In this document: in pieces, positions 24,361-32,989 of the stretch
Layout of the letters: every line of letters begins with the position of its first letter
Position numbering within the stretch: position 1 is the first letter of the stretch
IMG/VR virus record: IMGVR_UViG_3300030102_003253
Location: 1-44,014 of that record
Source: a virus
Reading direction: 5' to 3' (one strand)
Length of the DNA: 44,014 nt
Made by a program: the position numbers and the translations under genes
The notes under the pieces: model-generated
Seen by the model: the letters and a program-made list of their open reading frames with translations, nothing else
The model's database searches: none
Told to the model about the DNA's origin: nothing

Positions 24361-25541
24361 TTAATTTCCCTCATGTCGCCGTAATTCTTACCAAGGTTCA
24401 TGTGAAGGTCGAACTTGTAATCATCGAAGTGTGAAAGGACAGAAACAATGTCATCGATTCTATCTTTTTCTCTTACATCGAAGTCAAGAACCACACTATC
24501 GTGAATAAAGAAAGCAATGTTAGACTTTAAGCCCCATTCCTTTAGTTTATCAGATAGTTTAGCGATGTTGATCAGGAATATATCATTGAACGTGCTTTGC
24601 ACAAGATAGTTTAGTGCTTTCTCCTCCCCCACTTCTATCTTTCTACCCAACGGATTGTTGATTCTACCGTTGAAATAGTATTTTTCAAGGATTTCCTGTC
24701 TACTAAATAGTTTTTCAAGAGCGTCATTCGTTTTTCTTGGGTCGTATAACCAAGAGAAGAATGCTACTTTGCTCTCATCTCTTGTTAGTTTACCATCAAA
24801 TGCGTTTTTGTTAATCCATTCGTGGAGGTCTCCAGAGGGGATTGGACGACCTGTTAGATAAAACAAGGTGGCGACTTCCGCAGAGACTACATCGAACTCA
24901 AGAAAAGCAGTTCTATAAGGCTCTATAACGCCGCGCATTTTTTTAGGCAGAGTAAGTATAGGAAAACTATTTGGAAGCGTTGTAAGGCGACCTGTGCGCG
25001 TTCCAAACTGGTTATAGATAATGCTTGGTTTGGCTTGTAACTTGCGGTACAAGTCACGACCTTTTTGAGTGGCGATCTGAAGTCGCACGTTGGTTCCATT
25101 TAATTTTAATTTTTGAGTGCTAATATTCTTGATTAGCCTTTCTGTTTTAATAATTGAAGCGTAGTTGTCTGGCTCTGGAAAGTTGTCCAAGACGTGCTGT
25201 GTGATTTTATTTTTTATTTCTGCGTGTTGTTTGAGAAACCTGTGTGGAACCAACTCGTAAAAGCAAAAGTTTTCAATGGTCAGACCAACGTGGTAAAAAG
25301 ACTTGAGCATAGCCTTCATACGGTTTGATGAGGCGTCCCATTCTGCTTTTAGGTCTTCTGGACAGATCTGATCTAGTTTTTTACCTGCGGTGTAAAGTTC
25401 TGCAAACTTAACGTGTTCTGGCAAATAAGTGTGATAGTTCCAAGTTCCCGTGCCTTCGCTTGGGATTTGGTCAAAATGAAGTGCGCCGTCGTAATAAGAC
25501 CCCACACAAGTTTCTTTATCGTCGAGTGTTTGAAAAATCAT
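24357..25541 (-). CDS. Small family-A-like DNA polymerase (palm/fingers only)
   Basis: A 394-aa protein with the three Pol I motifs: TRTGRLTTLPN before motif A; motif A EFDVVSAEVA (D217, S220, E222); DLHEW; motif B R254, K258, F262, Y266 in RDESKVAFFSWLYD, where the usual final Gly is Asp; NYLVQSTFND matching NxLVQGTAAD; motif C IHDSVV (D348), with Ser replacing the usual Glu. There is no 5'-3' or obvious 3'-5' exonuclease domain; the N-terminal 150 residues are unclear. It could be a short-patch or lesion polymerase beside the C-family DnaE. The ATG has no Shine-Dalgarno sequence and lies seven bases after a strong -10, suggesting a leaderless message. Confidence 0.8.
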   Translation of the reverse strand: MIFQTLDDKETCVGSYYDGALHFDQIPSEGTGTWNYHTYLPEHVKFAELYTAGKKLDQICPEDLKAEWDASSNRMKAMLKSFYHVGLTIENFCFYELVPHRFLKQHAEIKNKITQHVLDNFPEPDNYASIIKTERLIKNISTQKLKLNGTNVRLQIATQKGRDLYRKLQAKPSIIYNQFGTRTGRLTTLPNSFPILTLPKKMRGVIEPYRTAFLEFDVVSAEVATLFYLTGRPIPSGDLHEWINKNAFDGKLTRDESKVAFFSWLYDPRKTNDALEKLFSRQEILEKYYFNGRINNPLGRKIEVGEEKALNYLVQSTFNDIFLINIAKLSDKLKEWGLKSNIAFFIHDSVVLDFDVREKDRIDDIVSVLSHFDDYKFDLHMNLGKNYGDMREIK

Positions 25542-25547
25542 ACAATC

Positions 25548-25576
25548 AGTATACTAGAAAGGATCTAAACTGTCAA
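25548..25576 (-). promoter_or_regulatory. Consensus sigma-70 promoter, leaderless configuration
   Basis: Coding strand TTGACA (25571-25576), 17-base spacer, TATACT (25548-25553), then only GATTGT before the ATG. Expected start site coincides with the start codon. Confidence 0.8.
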
Positions 25577-26936
25577 GGATTTGTTCTTGGTACTCTTCGA
25601 TTTCTTCTTTATTGATGTTGGCAAGAAATTTTTCCAAGACTTCAGTTGCGCCCTTTTTGTCCTTAACCTTTGAAAAAAACTCTGATGGTGTTTTACACGG
25701 TATCCATGTGCCCGTTGCAGAACTTCGATGTGCGCTTTCACAACGCAAATAGTTTGCGACAACTAGAGCGTCTACTCTATTAAGGTTTGTAGGCGGCTTG
25801 TACAACTGTCTTTGCTTCATTAAAAGGTGCAGACATTTGTAGGCAACGTTTATATCGTCCATGTTCATCTGCAACTCTGTGATCACCTTGTTTCTCATGC
25901 TAGTTGTTAACGATTTTTTAGTTTCGTTTTCTCTTGCTGCAATTAAAAAGTTTATTACTGACAAGTTCGTCGATGGACCAAAATCGGCGAAGTTTCTATT
26001 AACATCTTTTTGTAACGGCTTTAGTGTCGAGGCACATTGAGAAACAGCCTTTTTGTTTGCCAAGGGCACAAACGCATTGTAGTTTGATACAAGAAGTTCT
26101 CTCATTTTTCCAGCCTCTGTTTTAAAAGCGGGTATAAAATAATTCGACAATAATTTTGTTGTACTGATCTGTTCCCAAGGCATCTTGCGGTCTTTCGATG
26201 GTGTTTGAACTTGGGGCGATTTAATATTGACAACAAATCGCCAAGGAGAGTGTCTATCAAGCACTAAGCCGTGGTGTATTAAGAAATCACCAAACACTCT
26301 AAACGATACGTCTTGATAATAATCAACTACAGTTTTTTCATCATCACCGTGTGATTCATCCTGTAAGTTGTATATTAGTAAGCAATTATGTGGATCAAAC
26401 AATCTTGTTCTAATTAAAGATTCGCGGGTGATAGGGGCATTTGTTCTTTTTATAAAATGCATGAATTTTGAAACATAACTGTCAAAGTCTATTACGCTTA
26501 CTTCCTCGCCAGTGTCAAACAACTCGCGTCGGAAGTCCTCAAACAATTCATTATAATAGTTTTGGAATGCTTCGTCAATACTTCTGAAATTTTTATTTGT
26601 AAACGCGGCGTTTTTGTAAACCGAGAATTGAGATACCTGATTATTAACAGATTGCCACTCGGTGGCAAATTGTTTTACCAGAGTCAAAACAAAATCAAAC
26701 CCAAACACTTTTAAATCTGGATCAAATTTAACTTTTTCTATATTCGGGTAAATGGCATTGTTATCCTCGTCAACTCTTGCAAACAAAGACTTTTGAGTTC
26801 TGAGGTCAACAGTTTGTGAGGTGTCTTCATTGTAATCAATAAAATCACGGTCTTGAAAATTTGTAATTGGTGTGGCAGAGTTTTTTGACTCTGGCACCAT
26901 ATATCCAACAAGACCATTTCCATCTGCTTCTTTCAT
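25554..26936 (-). CDS. Hypothetical tail-region protein, 460 aa
   Basis: A 460-aa protein with no recognised domain, last of the structural run. The N-terminus is polar (FQDRDFIDYNEDTSQT). The middle is helical and aromatic (EAFQNYYNELFEDFRRELFD), and the C-terminal half is helix-rich with LNRVDALVVANYLRCESAHR. Its ATG overlaps the stop of the 774-aa baseplate-like gene (ATGA), implying shared expression and probably a baseplate or tail role. The -35 of the next promoter lies in its final codons. Confidence 0.7.
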   Translation of the reverse strand: MKEADGNGLVGYMVPESKNSATPITNFQDRDFIDYNEDTSQTVDLRTQKSLFARVDEDNNAIYPNIEKVKFDPDLKVFGFDFVLTLVKQFATEWQSVNNQVSQFSVYKNAAFTNKNFRSIDEAFQNYYNELFEDFRRELFDTGEEVSVIDFDSYVSKFMHFIKRTNAPITRESLIRTRLFDPHNCLLIYNLQDESHGDDEKTVVDYYQDVSFRVFGDFLIHHGLVLDRHSPWRFVVNIKSPQVQTPSKDRKMPWEQISTTKLLSNYFIPAFKTEAGKMRELLVSNYNAFVPLANKKAVSQCASTLKPLQKDVNRNFADFGPSTNLSVINFLIAARENETKKSLTTSMRNKVITELQMNMDDINVAYKCLHLLMKQRQLYKPPTNLNRVDALVVANYLRCESAHRSSATGTWIPCKTPSEFFSKVKDKKGATEVLEKFLANINKEEIEEYQEQILDSLDPF

Positions 26937-29257
26937 TTCTTGGTCCTTATAACTTTTCTTGCGTTTCTATTTCTCGGATCGGTAGGATCTTTACCACCGA
27001 ATTCACCACTAGTAAGGGTCTGTCTGGTTGGGGGGTTGGCATTGCCGTATCTAGTCTTATTTATACTTGTAACGTCGATGTAGGCTGCGCCTGTTGTATT
27101 GCCTTTAAATATTTTTTTTGGTTTACCTTTAGATGTGGTACGCGCTGTATTCGCTGCTGACTTGGTAAAGGGTAGGCGAAAAGCCGATTGGTAGGTGGCG
27201 TTTATGGTTGTTGTGTAACCTGATACCTCCCAATTTTGTTCTACGAGAGTTATTTCATAAGAACCACCAATTCCTAATTGCCCACCATCCAAAGTGCTGG
27301 CAATAAACCCTGTGGGGTCTACAATGATTAATTGTCCCGGCTCAAAAAACGGATTGCCTAGCATCTCAATTGTGACATTTTGAGGGAATCTGACAATTCC
27401 AGACTCAGCGTATATTGGATTGCTAAACTGCGCTTCGGCGAGACCCTTTATGTTTGTTCTAGAAAAACTAATATTCTTAACCACTGCTTGCCTTCCACCC
27501 ATTTTAAACACTGGGTAGTTCGACGCCAACAAGCCACGATTGAGAGCAGATAGTTGTATACTGGTTCCCTCATTAAATGCGTAATAATTCATTTTTGCAT
27601 TAAAAGGCACTGGAGCAAACGATGCGTTCCCAAAACCAACAAATGTTTCAGTGATTAGATTTTGTAATAACGTCATTAAAAATTGTCGTATGCCAATTGT
27701 TGTTTTATTTTGTCCTGCAATAAATTTAAGAAACCACTTTTGAAAAACCTCAAGTGTAACTGGAATAGAACCTATATTCGCTTCATAAATCATTGAGGTG
27801 GTCGAAGCGTATGCTCTCGGGTTAATTGTTGGGTTTTTACCCTCAAGCCTTGAAAAGCGAATGTTGCCAATCGTAACGTGTGGATCGGCAAAGCCTGCAA
27901 AACCACCCAAATCATCAGCAACCTTTGTGTAGGCGTTTTCAATAAAATAATCTATAATCGCCCCTAGTGGTATAAATGTTATCAATCTAGGTAAAAATTG
28001 CACTCCACCAATTTCTTGTCGTGGCGGTGGAGGTGGCTGTTCTCCTGCGGGTGTCTTTTGGATCTCTGCTTCTTTATACAAGGTCATTGGTGCCTTGGCT
28101 TTTGGTGGGGCTGTAAACACTACCTTGTTATATTTAATTCCCAAATCTCCTAAAGAATATGCCAAAGCGGCATCTGGGTCTCTCATAGGATCAGCGGTTC
28201 GTCCTCGCTCTTTAAGCGCCTTTTGTTCTTTTTCAAGTTGTTTGGCTGATTTTCTATTTATAACTTTGTTAATTACCTCTGGGGATACTGTTGTTTGATA
28301 AACAAACTTTCGTTTTTTTAGGGTTGTTAAAATCTCTTGATACGCAACGCGGGCAAGTGCTTTTTTTGCTGTTTGTAATTCTTTTCGCAAGGCGATTCGT
28401 TGGGATTTACTTTTATTGTTTTTGAGTTTGGCTTCTATTTTTTTAAGTTTTCGTTCAAAAATGCTGCCCGTATCTGTACTAAAAAGAATGTTCATTTTTG
28501 GATCTTGAAAGAACGCATCAATTAAACCATTAAAATCTATTGACAAATTAACAGACCCATCGGGATTTAATGTCACGTTATGTTCCAAGTATACGCCAAG
28601 GAGCCTGACTCGACCTTTGGCATCTGCAAATTGTTTTAATTTACCATTACTTAAAAAACCGTTTTTGGTAAGAGAATTAATTGAATCGCCGGTCGGGGAT
28701 GAGACACCTATGGTTAATCTAGCGGTGTAATCTATTGGGTTTGCAATGTTAGCGTCAACACTTGCCTCTTTCGCAGAAGCGTTTTTCCCCGAAAATCTTC
28801 TAATAAAGTCTATCAGTGCGACACCGCCCCTTTCTTTCGTAAAAGCCTCATACGAACTAGCAAAAAAGTCAACCGTAAATTTAATTCTTTGTTGTCCAAT
28901 CATTTCCGCATCATTCTTGATATAGACTGATTTGATTGCGACAAAATTTAGTTTACCTTTGTTTTTTGCAACTTTGTCAACGTCGCGCTGTAAGGTTGTG
29001 ACGGGATAATTAACATAGCCTTTTCCTTGCACATACCTCTCCATTTTGAAATATGGTTGTAGCAATGTTATTTCTTTGCCCTCTAATTCCAAAAAAGCAT
29101 CAATGGGACCGCCTTGAAGTGTTAGATCTTGATCGAACCTAGCATAATTTGATGTTAACAACGTCTTAAAATTAACCCAATAATTTGGATTTGACATTAA
29201 CCATGCTTGGTCAGACCACTTTGTTACCAGCCTTCCTTTTGATTTTTGTGCAGTCAT
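26933..29257 (-). CDS. Large baseplate/tail hub-like protein, 774 aa
   Basis: A 774-aa structural protein in the tail cluster. The N-terminal part is beta-rich; residues about 275-345 contain a long charged helical linker (ERKLKKIEAKLKNNKSKSQR), followed by a Pro-rich segment (AGEQPPPPPRQEIGG). The C-terminal domain has FFEPGQLIIVDPTGF and SYEITLVEQNWEVSGYTTTI, a pattern like the hub/late-control D-type proteins where a trailing beta-strand pair carries G(Y/F)TTT. I infer a baseplate hub or wedge component. It follows the LysM-like protein by two bases. Confidence 0.65.
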   Translation of the reverse strand: MTAQKSKGRLVTKWSDQAWLMSNPNYWVNFKTLLTSNYARFDQDLTLQGGPIDAFLELEGKEITLLQPYFKMERYVQGKGYVNYPVTTLQRDVDKVAKNKGKLNFVAIKSVYIKNDAEMIGQQRIKFTVDFFASSYEAFTKERGGVALIDFIRRFSGKNASAKEASVDANIANPIDYTARLTIGVSSPTGDSINSLTKNGFLSNGKLKQFADAKGRVRLLGVYLEHNVTLNPDGSVNLSIDFNGLIDAFFQDPKMNILFSTDTGSIFERKLKKIEAKLKNNKSKSQRIALRKELQTAKKALARVAYQEILTTLKKRKFVYQTTVSPEVINKVINRKSAKQLEKEQKALKERGRTADPMRDPDAALAYSLGDLGIKYNKVVFTAPPKAKAPMTLYKEAEIQKTPAGEQPPPPPRQEIGGVQFLPRLITFIPLGAIIDYFIENAYTKVADDLGGFAGFADPHVTIGNIRFSRLEGKNPTINPRAYASTTSMIYEANIGSIPVTLEVFQKWFLKFIAGQNKTTIGIRQFLMTLLQNLITETFVGFGNASFAPVPFNAKMNYYAFNEGTSIQLSALNRGLLASNYPVFKMGGRQAVVKNISFSRTNIKGLAEAQFSNPIYAESGIVRFPQNVTIEMLGNPFFEPGQLIIVDPTGFIASTLDGGQLGIGGSYEITLVEQNWEVSGYTTTINATYQSAFRLPFTKSAANTARTTSKGKPKKIFKGNTTGAAYIDVTSINKTRYGNANPPTRQTLTSGEFGGKDPTDPRNRNARKVIRTKK

Positions 29258-29259
29258 TA

Positions 29260-29598
29260 CTAATAACCTATTAATTCCAATGCTTCTGGTAGGAGGGTAG
29301 GTACAAACAGCACGTCTCCCACTTTTAAATCAAACTCAGATGGTTTTTTATTTATGGTTGCTATCACCCACCACAATTGTGGGTCAGAATAAAACTCGTA
29401 GCCAAGTTTGGCATAGGTGTCACCAGTTGTCCAAGTATGAAACTTGTAATTCTTTATCTGGTTTATTTGTTCCTGAGATGGATAAACCAAGTTTTGTGTT
29501 GGCAACTGATTAATGAATTTCTTTTTGCCACGATATTTTTTAATATATTCTAGGTTTGTATTTTTAAAACTTTCTCTGTTTTCTAGTCTTGTACCCAT
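29260..29598 (-). CDS. LysM-like baseplate protein (gp53/tail X-like)
   Basis: A 112-aa protein. The C-terminal 65 residues fit a LysM-type fold: FHTWTTGDTYAKLGYEFYSD, then WWVIATINKKP and VGDVLFVPTLLPE. Such small LysM proteins (T4 gp53-like, P2 X-like) sit in baseplates of contractile tails. The N-terminal 45 residues are basic. It lies between two other baseplate-like genes. Confidence 0.75.
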   Translation of the reverse strand: MGTRLENRESFKNTNLEYIKKYRGKKKFINQLPTQNLVYPSQEQINQIKNYKFHTWTTGDTYAKLGYEFYSDPQLWWVIATINKKPSEFDLKVGDVLFVPTLLPEALELIGY

Positions 29599-29610
29599 AG
29601 CGTTTATTAC

Positions 29611-30336
29611 CTACTGATTTGGTCCAACGTTGGCTCGTGCGCCAGCGGCGACATTTGTGGCAGGAAGTCTTGCATCATTCAGCAAACCAGAGTCAGCGCC
29701 CCGTCCCAACTCACCGGCTTGGATGCCTTTTCTGTCCACCGCTTCGTTTCGTTTCTGTTTCACGGGGAAGTTATTTTCGTTTCCTAACGCAAAGCCGTTT
29801 CCTTTAAAGCCGGGGCGCTCTTTGTGGATTACATTTAATCCAAATGAAAAATCCCAAGAGCGGAAAAACACCTCTTTGTTGCCAAAATCATCATAACTAA
29901 AGCCAGCCTCTCCGATGTTTGGTGTTAGCGAAATGCCATCGAACCAACCAAACAAAAAGCCATTATTGGTGTCATCTCTTATAATGTTGCCAAATTTGAC
30001 ACCCATTAGCGGAGAACTTTTTGGTATTGTGTCATCATCAAATCTCGGATATAATGATTGGACTAATTTATTTAAGTCTTTTTGATAAAGATAAGATTCT
30101 TCTACTGAAGCAGCAACTATCTTGAACGAACAATTGATTTTTCTAGATGTGCCAATAAAATTACCAATAGGGTCTTGAATCCCGTAATATTGTTCAGAGT
30201 TCCAATTAGATGTAAAGTCGTCTGATAGGTCTGTTATAAACGCCGGAAACGTTACGATTTGACCGCCTTCGCCAAGTTGTGGAAGAAAAAATTCCACTTG
30301 CAGTTTTCTTCGTTTATTTTGAATTGGACTCGTCAT
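29611..30336 (-). CDS. Baseplate/tail structural protein, 241 aa
   Basis: A 241-aa protein. FPAFITDLSDDFTSNWNSEQ followed by IQDPI and GTSRKINCSFKIVA matches a pattern I know from marine myovirus baseplate proteins (strand ITDF-S-x-x-W-N-S-E, then GTxRxIxxSFxV). DLNKLVQSLYPRF and GVKFGNII follow. The last 60 residues are low-complexity and Ala/Asn rich. No Shine-Dalgarno sequence precedes the ATG; an ACTATTTAT-type motif does, three bases upstream. Confidence 0.68.
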   Translation of the reverse strand: MTSPIQNKRRKLQVEFFLPQLGEGGQIVTFPAFITDLSDDFTSNWNSEQYYGIQDPIGNFIGTSRKINCSFKIVAASVEESYLYQKDLNKLVQSLYPRFDDDTIPKSSPLMGVKFGNIIRDDTNNGFLFGWFDGISLTPNIGEAGFSYDDFGNKEVFFRSWDFSFGLNVIHKERPGFKGNGFALGNENNFPVKQKRNEAVDRKGIQAGELGRGADSGLLNDARLPATNVAAGARANVGPNQ

Positions 30337-30339
30337 ACT

Positions 30340-30348
30340 ATAAATAGA
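30340..30348 (-). promoter_or_regulatory. CTATTTAT motif
   Basis: Coding-strand TCTATTTAT, three bases before the ATG of the 241-aa gene. Member of the recurring set; the first base differs from ACTATTTAT. Confidence 0.4.
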
Positions 30349-30369
30349 TACGCATTTGTTTTTTATACG

Positions 30370-32412
30370 TTAATTAGCAGTTAGTGCGCCGTTGACCGTC
30401 CTGAGAATCTTTCTGTCAATCACTCTACCGTCTAGAGTTAAGTTGACCGTGATGTCTCCTCCACCACCTCCAGCGCCAACTCCAGTCGCAGTCGTTGTTG
30501 TTGCGTTGACTAGTGCTGTCATTTCGCGCACAGCGGGTAGGGATGCATCATTTAGTGCCTCAACCACTTCCGTAACATTAGATGCGAATCTGGCAAAACC
30601 AGCCATTCCGGTGAAAGAAACACCCTGTGCCTTTTCAAGCAACATGCCAATCCCTTCGGCAACTTTAAAAATTCCAAAGGCAATTGTTCCTACGACTGCG
30701 GCAATTGTGCCAAAAACTAAAGCCAAACTTAGCAGTACTGGTATTGCCAACGTGCCACCAGCGCCAATAGCAGCAAGTCCTGCGCCAGCCTCTATCCCAC
30801 CGGCAAGTATTCCTGCGCCAGCGGCAGGCGCTGTTAAACCAAGAGTGGTGAATGTTCCACCAAACATGGTAAACAAACTAATGGCTCCACCGATTGCTGC
30901 GGCTAGACCGATACCAAATTGTATCGCTGTTGTGCTTATGTTGTTTAAACTGGATGCAACGTCTTGTGATATTGTTTTAAAAGTTTTGCCCATCTCTAGT
31001 GTTGCTGCTTTTGTGGCGTTCATTGCGGCTTCTTGTGCGCCCATAACCTTTCTATTTTGTTGTTCTAATCCTGATAAAGCAGCAGTGTTGTCTCTTGTTG
31101 TATCGGTTGAATCGCCAGTAACCTCATTCTGCATACCCATTATTTCGGATATATTTAGCCCAACAGTTTGTTCTAACAGCCTGATTCGGCTTGCATCTAA
31201 ATTATTTAAACCACCTTGGGCACGAATAGCCTCCTGAATAGTCTTAATCCTGTCGGCTTGAGACATCCTTTGCAATTCGATTCCGCTTATTTGGGCACCT
31301 AAAACTATGTTTAATTGTTGTGCTGCTTGGGCGGCTTCGGAGAAGGTATCAAAACGTTCACCAATATCGAATAACTTGCCTAACGAAACGCCAGTTGCTT
31401 CAGATATTTGTTTTAATTTAGCAAACTCTTTTACTGCGGCTGGACCGATTGCTTTAATTCTACTGCCAAATTGCACGAACTCTTGGGCGGCTTTGCCTAC
31501 TGGCTCGCCAAGGTCGCGTGAAATCTGAACCAAGTCTCCGAGGCGGTCTTGTGCTTCAGCAGCGCTCAATCCTTCCTTGACCAACGCATCACTTAAAACT
31601 GTGCTTGCGCTGCCAACATCTAAACCATTTTTGGCAAGCAACGCTAAACGGTTTGCAAATTCCGGTCCTAGTTGTCTTGCGGCTCGGGATGAAGTGTCTG
31701 TCAGTGTAGCAAAGGCTGTGGCGGCATCGGCTGCCGTTCCACCAGCCCTAATAAGTTCTTGGCTAATTCCTGCTGTAAGTTGTTTTGCTCTATCGGCAGA
31801 AAGACCAAATGAAACAAGTTGTTGGTCAGCGGCGATTAATTCATTTTTTGTTTCAAGGGCGTTGTTAACAGTTAGACCAAGAATATTGCTGAAACTAAAG
31901 ACTTGTCCTGCGACACTGCCTGCGCCTCGACCAAATGCTTTAAAAGCATCGCCTAAGCCTTTTCCGTCTTTGACAGAATTTGATAAAACTTTTCCAAAAC
32001 TTTTAAATTGAGCAACAAATGGACTAGTGTTTGATTCCAAGATGCCCATTTGTTGAGCCAAGTTTTCAAAATTGCCTGCGGTGGTGGCTGTTAGATCATC
32101 GATATCGCCTTGGATCTTTTTCTGTTTTTCTAGGGCTTTGTTTTGTCTCTCAAGTTGTCCAGTAAGTCTCTGTTGCTCTACGACGGCTTCTTTAAGTTGG
32201 GTTACCTGTTCTTCGTAGGCTTTACCCGATTTTTTAGAATTTGCAAGTTGTTCGCTTAATTTTGCAACTAACTGATCAGCGAAAGAAGCCTCGATTCTTA
32301 GCTTCTCGTTCAACATGTCTTGTTCCGAGTTGAACTCTTTTAATACATCATTCCTGACTTTTAATAAGTCAAGTTCTTCTTTTAGGGTTGTTACTCGTTG
32401 GTTTTCAGCCAT
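30370..32412 (-). CDS. Tail tape measure protein
   Basis: A 680-aa tape measure. The N-terminal 110 residues are a charged coiled coil (LKEELDLLKVRNDVLKEFNS). The centre has Ala/Gly-rich helices (SFGLSADRAKQLTAGISQEL). Residues about 515-600 are very hydrophobic (FGIGLAAAIGGAISLFTMFG), typical of the membrane-active part. GGGGG near residue 655 marks a flexible end. At about 0.15 nm per residue the tail would be near 100 nm, by the usual rule. Position after the frameshifted assembly gene fits. Confidence 0.88.
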   Translation of the reverse strand: MAENQRVTTLKEELDLLKVRNDVLKEFNSEQDMLNEKLRIEASFADQLVAKLSEQLANSKKSGKAYEEQVTQLKEAVVEQQRLTGQLERQNKALEKQKKIQGDIDDLTATTAGNFENLAQQMGILESNTSPFVAQFKSFGKVLSNSVKDGKGLGDAFKAFGRGAGSVAGQVFSFSNILGLTVNNALETKNELIAADQQLVSFGLSADRAKQLTAGISQELIRAGGTAADAATAFATLTDTSSRAARQLGPEFANRLALLAKNGLDVGSASTVLSDALVKEGLSAAEAQDRLGDLVQISRDLGEPVGKAAQEFVQFGSRIKAIGPAAVKEFAKLKQISEATGVSLGKLFDIGERFDTFSEAAQAAQQLNIVLGAQISGIELQRMSQADRIKTIQEAIRAQGGLNNLDASRIRLLEQTVGLNISEIMGMQNEVTGDSTDTTRDNTAALSGLEQQNRKVMGAQEAAMNATKAATLEMGKTFKTISQDVASSLNNISTTAIQFGIGLAAAIGGAISLFTMFGGTFTTLGLTAPAAGAGILAGGIEAGAGLAAIGAGGTLAIPVLLSLALVFGTIAAVVGTIAFGIFKVAEGIGMLLEKAQGVSFTGMAGFARFASNVTEVVEALNDASLPAVREMTALVNATTTTATGVGAGGGGGDITVNLTLDGRVIDRKILRTVNGALTAN

Positions 32413-32419
32413 GGCTCAG

Positions 32420-32737
32420 TTACTTGATTGGGTATTTAATACCAGTGGCTCTTTCAAAACTTCTGATTGCTTGGTTTAGACCCACCTTACTTTTGTAAGT
32501 CTTAGGGTCGGTGAGACCATAAGTTTTAGCGGCGTCCATGTAAGCACGTTCGCCTTGGAGAGCGCCCATAAAAGCAGCAATTTGTGAAGGCAAGCCACGG
32601 AGTTTAATGTTTGAACTACTGGAAAGGGGAGCGAAGCCCATCTGTGCAATCATGAATTTCATCTGCGCTCCAAATGAAGCCATCCAAGATTCATCTATTC
32701 TTTTTTCGTTAAGGTTAATAACAACGGGTTCTTTCAT
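32420..32737 (-). CDS. Small tail-region protein, 105 aa
   Basis: A 105-aa protein between the frameshifted assembly gene and the tape measure. It begins EPVVINLNEKRIDESWMASF and continues with a Gln/Met-rich helix (GAQMKFMIAQMGFAPLSS), then AFMGALQGERAYMDAAKTYG. The place and size suggest a tail chaperone or minor virion part. AGGAG lies eight bases before the ATG and overlaps one arm of a possible hairpin (32741-32769). No family recognised. Confidence 0.7.
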   Translation of the reverse strand: MKEPVVINLNEKRIDESWMASFGAQMKFMIAQMGFAPLSSSSNIKLRGLPSQIAAFMGALQGERAYMDAAKTYGLTDPKTYKSKVGLNQAIRSFERATGIKYPIK

Positions 32738-32740
32738 AAT

Positions 32741-32769
32741 AACTACTCCTGCTCCTAGAGTAAGTAGTT
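32741..32769 (-). promoter_or_regulatory. Possible hairpin over ribosome binding site
   Basis: Coding-strand AACTACT (32763-32769) and AGTAGTT (32741-32747) can pair, enclosing a 15-base loop; the 3' arm overlaps the AGGAG of the 105-aa gene. Pairing could lower its translation. Confidence 0.35.
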
Positions 32770-32791
32770 GTGTTTTTTACTTTCCTACCCG

Positions 32792-32989
32792 TTAAAATCC
32801 TTGAGTTCGTTTACCAGAGGCTTTTTTCATGGCTTTGTTCTTTTCCTCAATTTCTTTTTGCAATCTCTCAAACATATATTGTCGAAGAGCAATGGGAAAA
32901 TTGTATGCCTCGGTAAAACTAATGCCAGCATAATAAACAAGGTAGAAAAGCATATCGTACACTTGTTTACCGTATTCATCACTTAGACC
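32792..32989 (-). CDS. Frameshift extension of the tail-assembly protein (65 aa)
   Basis: This open frame has no plausible start or Shine-Dalgarno sequence of its own, yet its translation (SDEYGKQVYDMLFYLVYYAG, then SFTEAYNFPIALRQYMFERL, then a basic tail ending TQGF) looks like a real folded helical protein rather than a shadow. It is reached from the end of the 33824-32979 gene by a +1 shift at a run of seven T, giving a 343-aa fusion. A late GTG or the ATG at its 13th codon could start a shorter independent product, but neither has a good ribosome site. A sequencing error adding one T is the other explanation. Confidence 0.65.
   Translation of the reverse strand, partial: GLSDEYGKQVYDMLFYLVYYAGISFTEAYNFPIALRQYMFERLQKEIEEKNKAMKKASGKRTQGF

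Noticed and set aside
30392-31237. Plus-strand open frame of 281 codons opposite the tape measure
   Set aside because: Ala/Pro/Ser-rich shadow of the Ala/Gly-rich tape measure; no start signal or family.
32827-32980. ATGA-overlapping short ORF after the tail-assembly gene (MNTVNKC...)
   Set aside because: Its ATG is well placed, but the translation is poor in protein character (Cys/Leu-rich, ending KKKLRKRTKP), while the frame beside it encodes a convincing helical protein reached by the frameshift.
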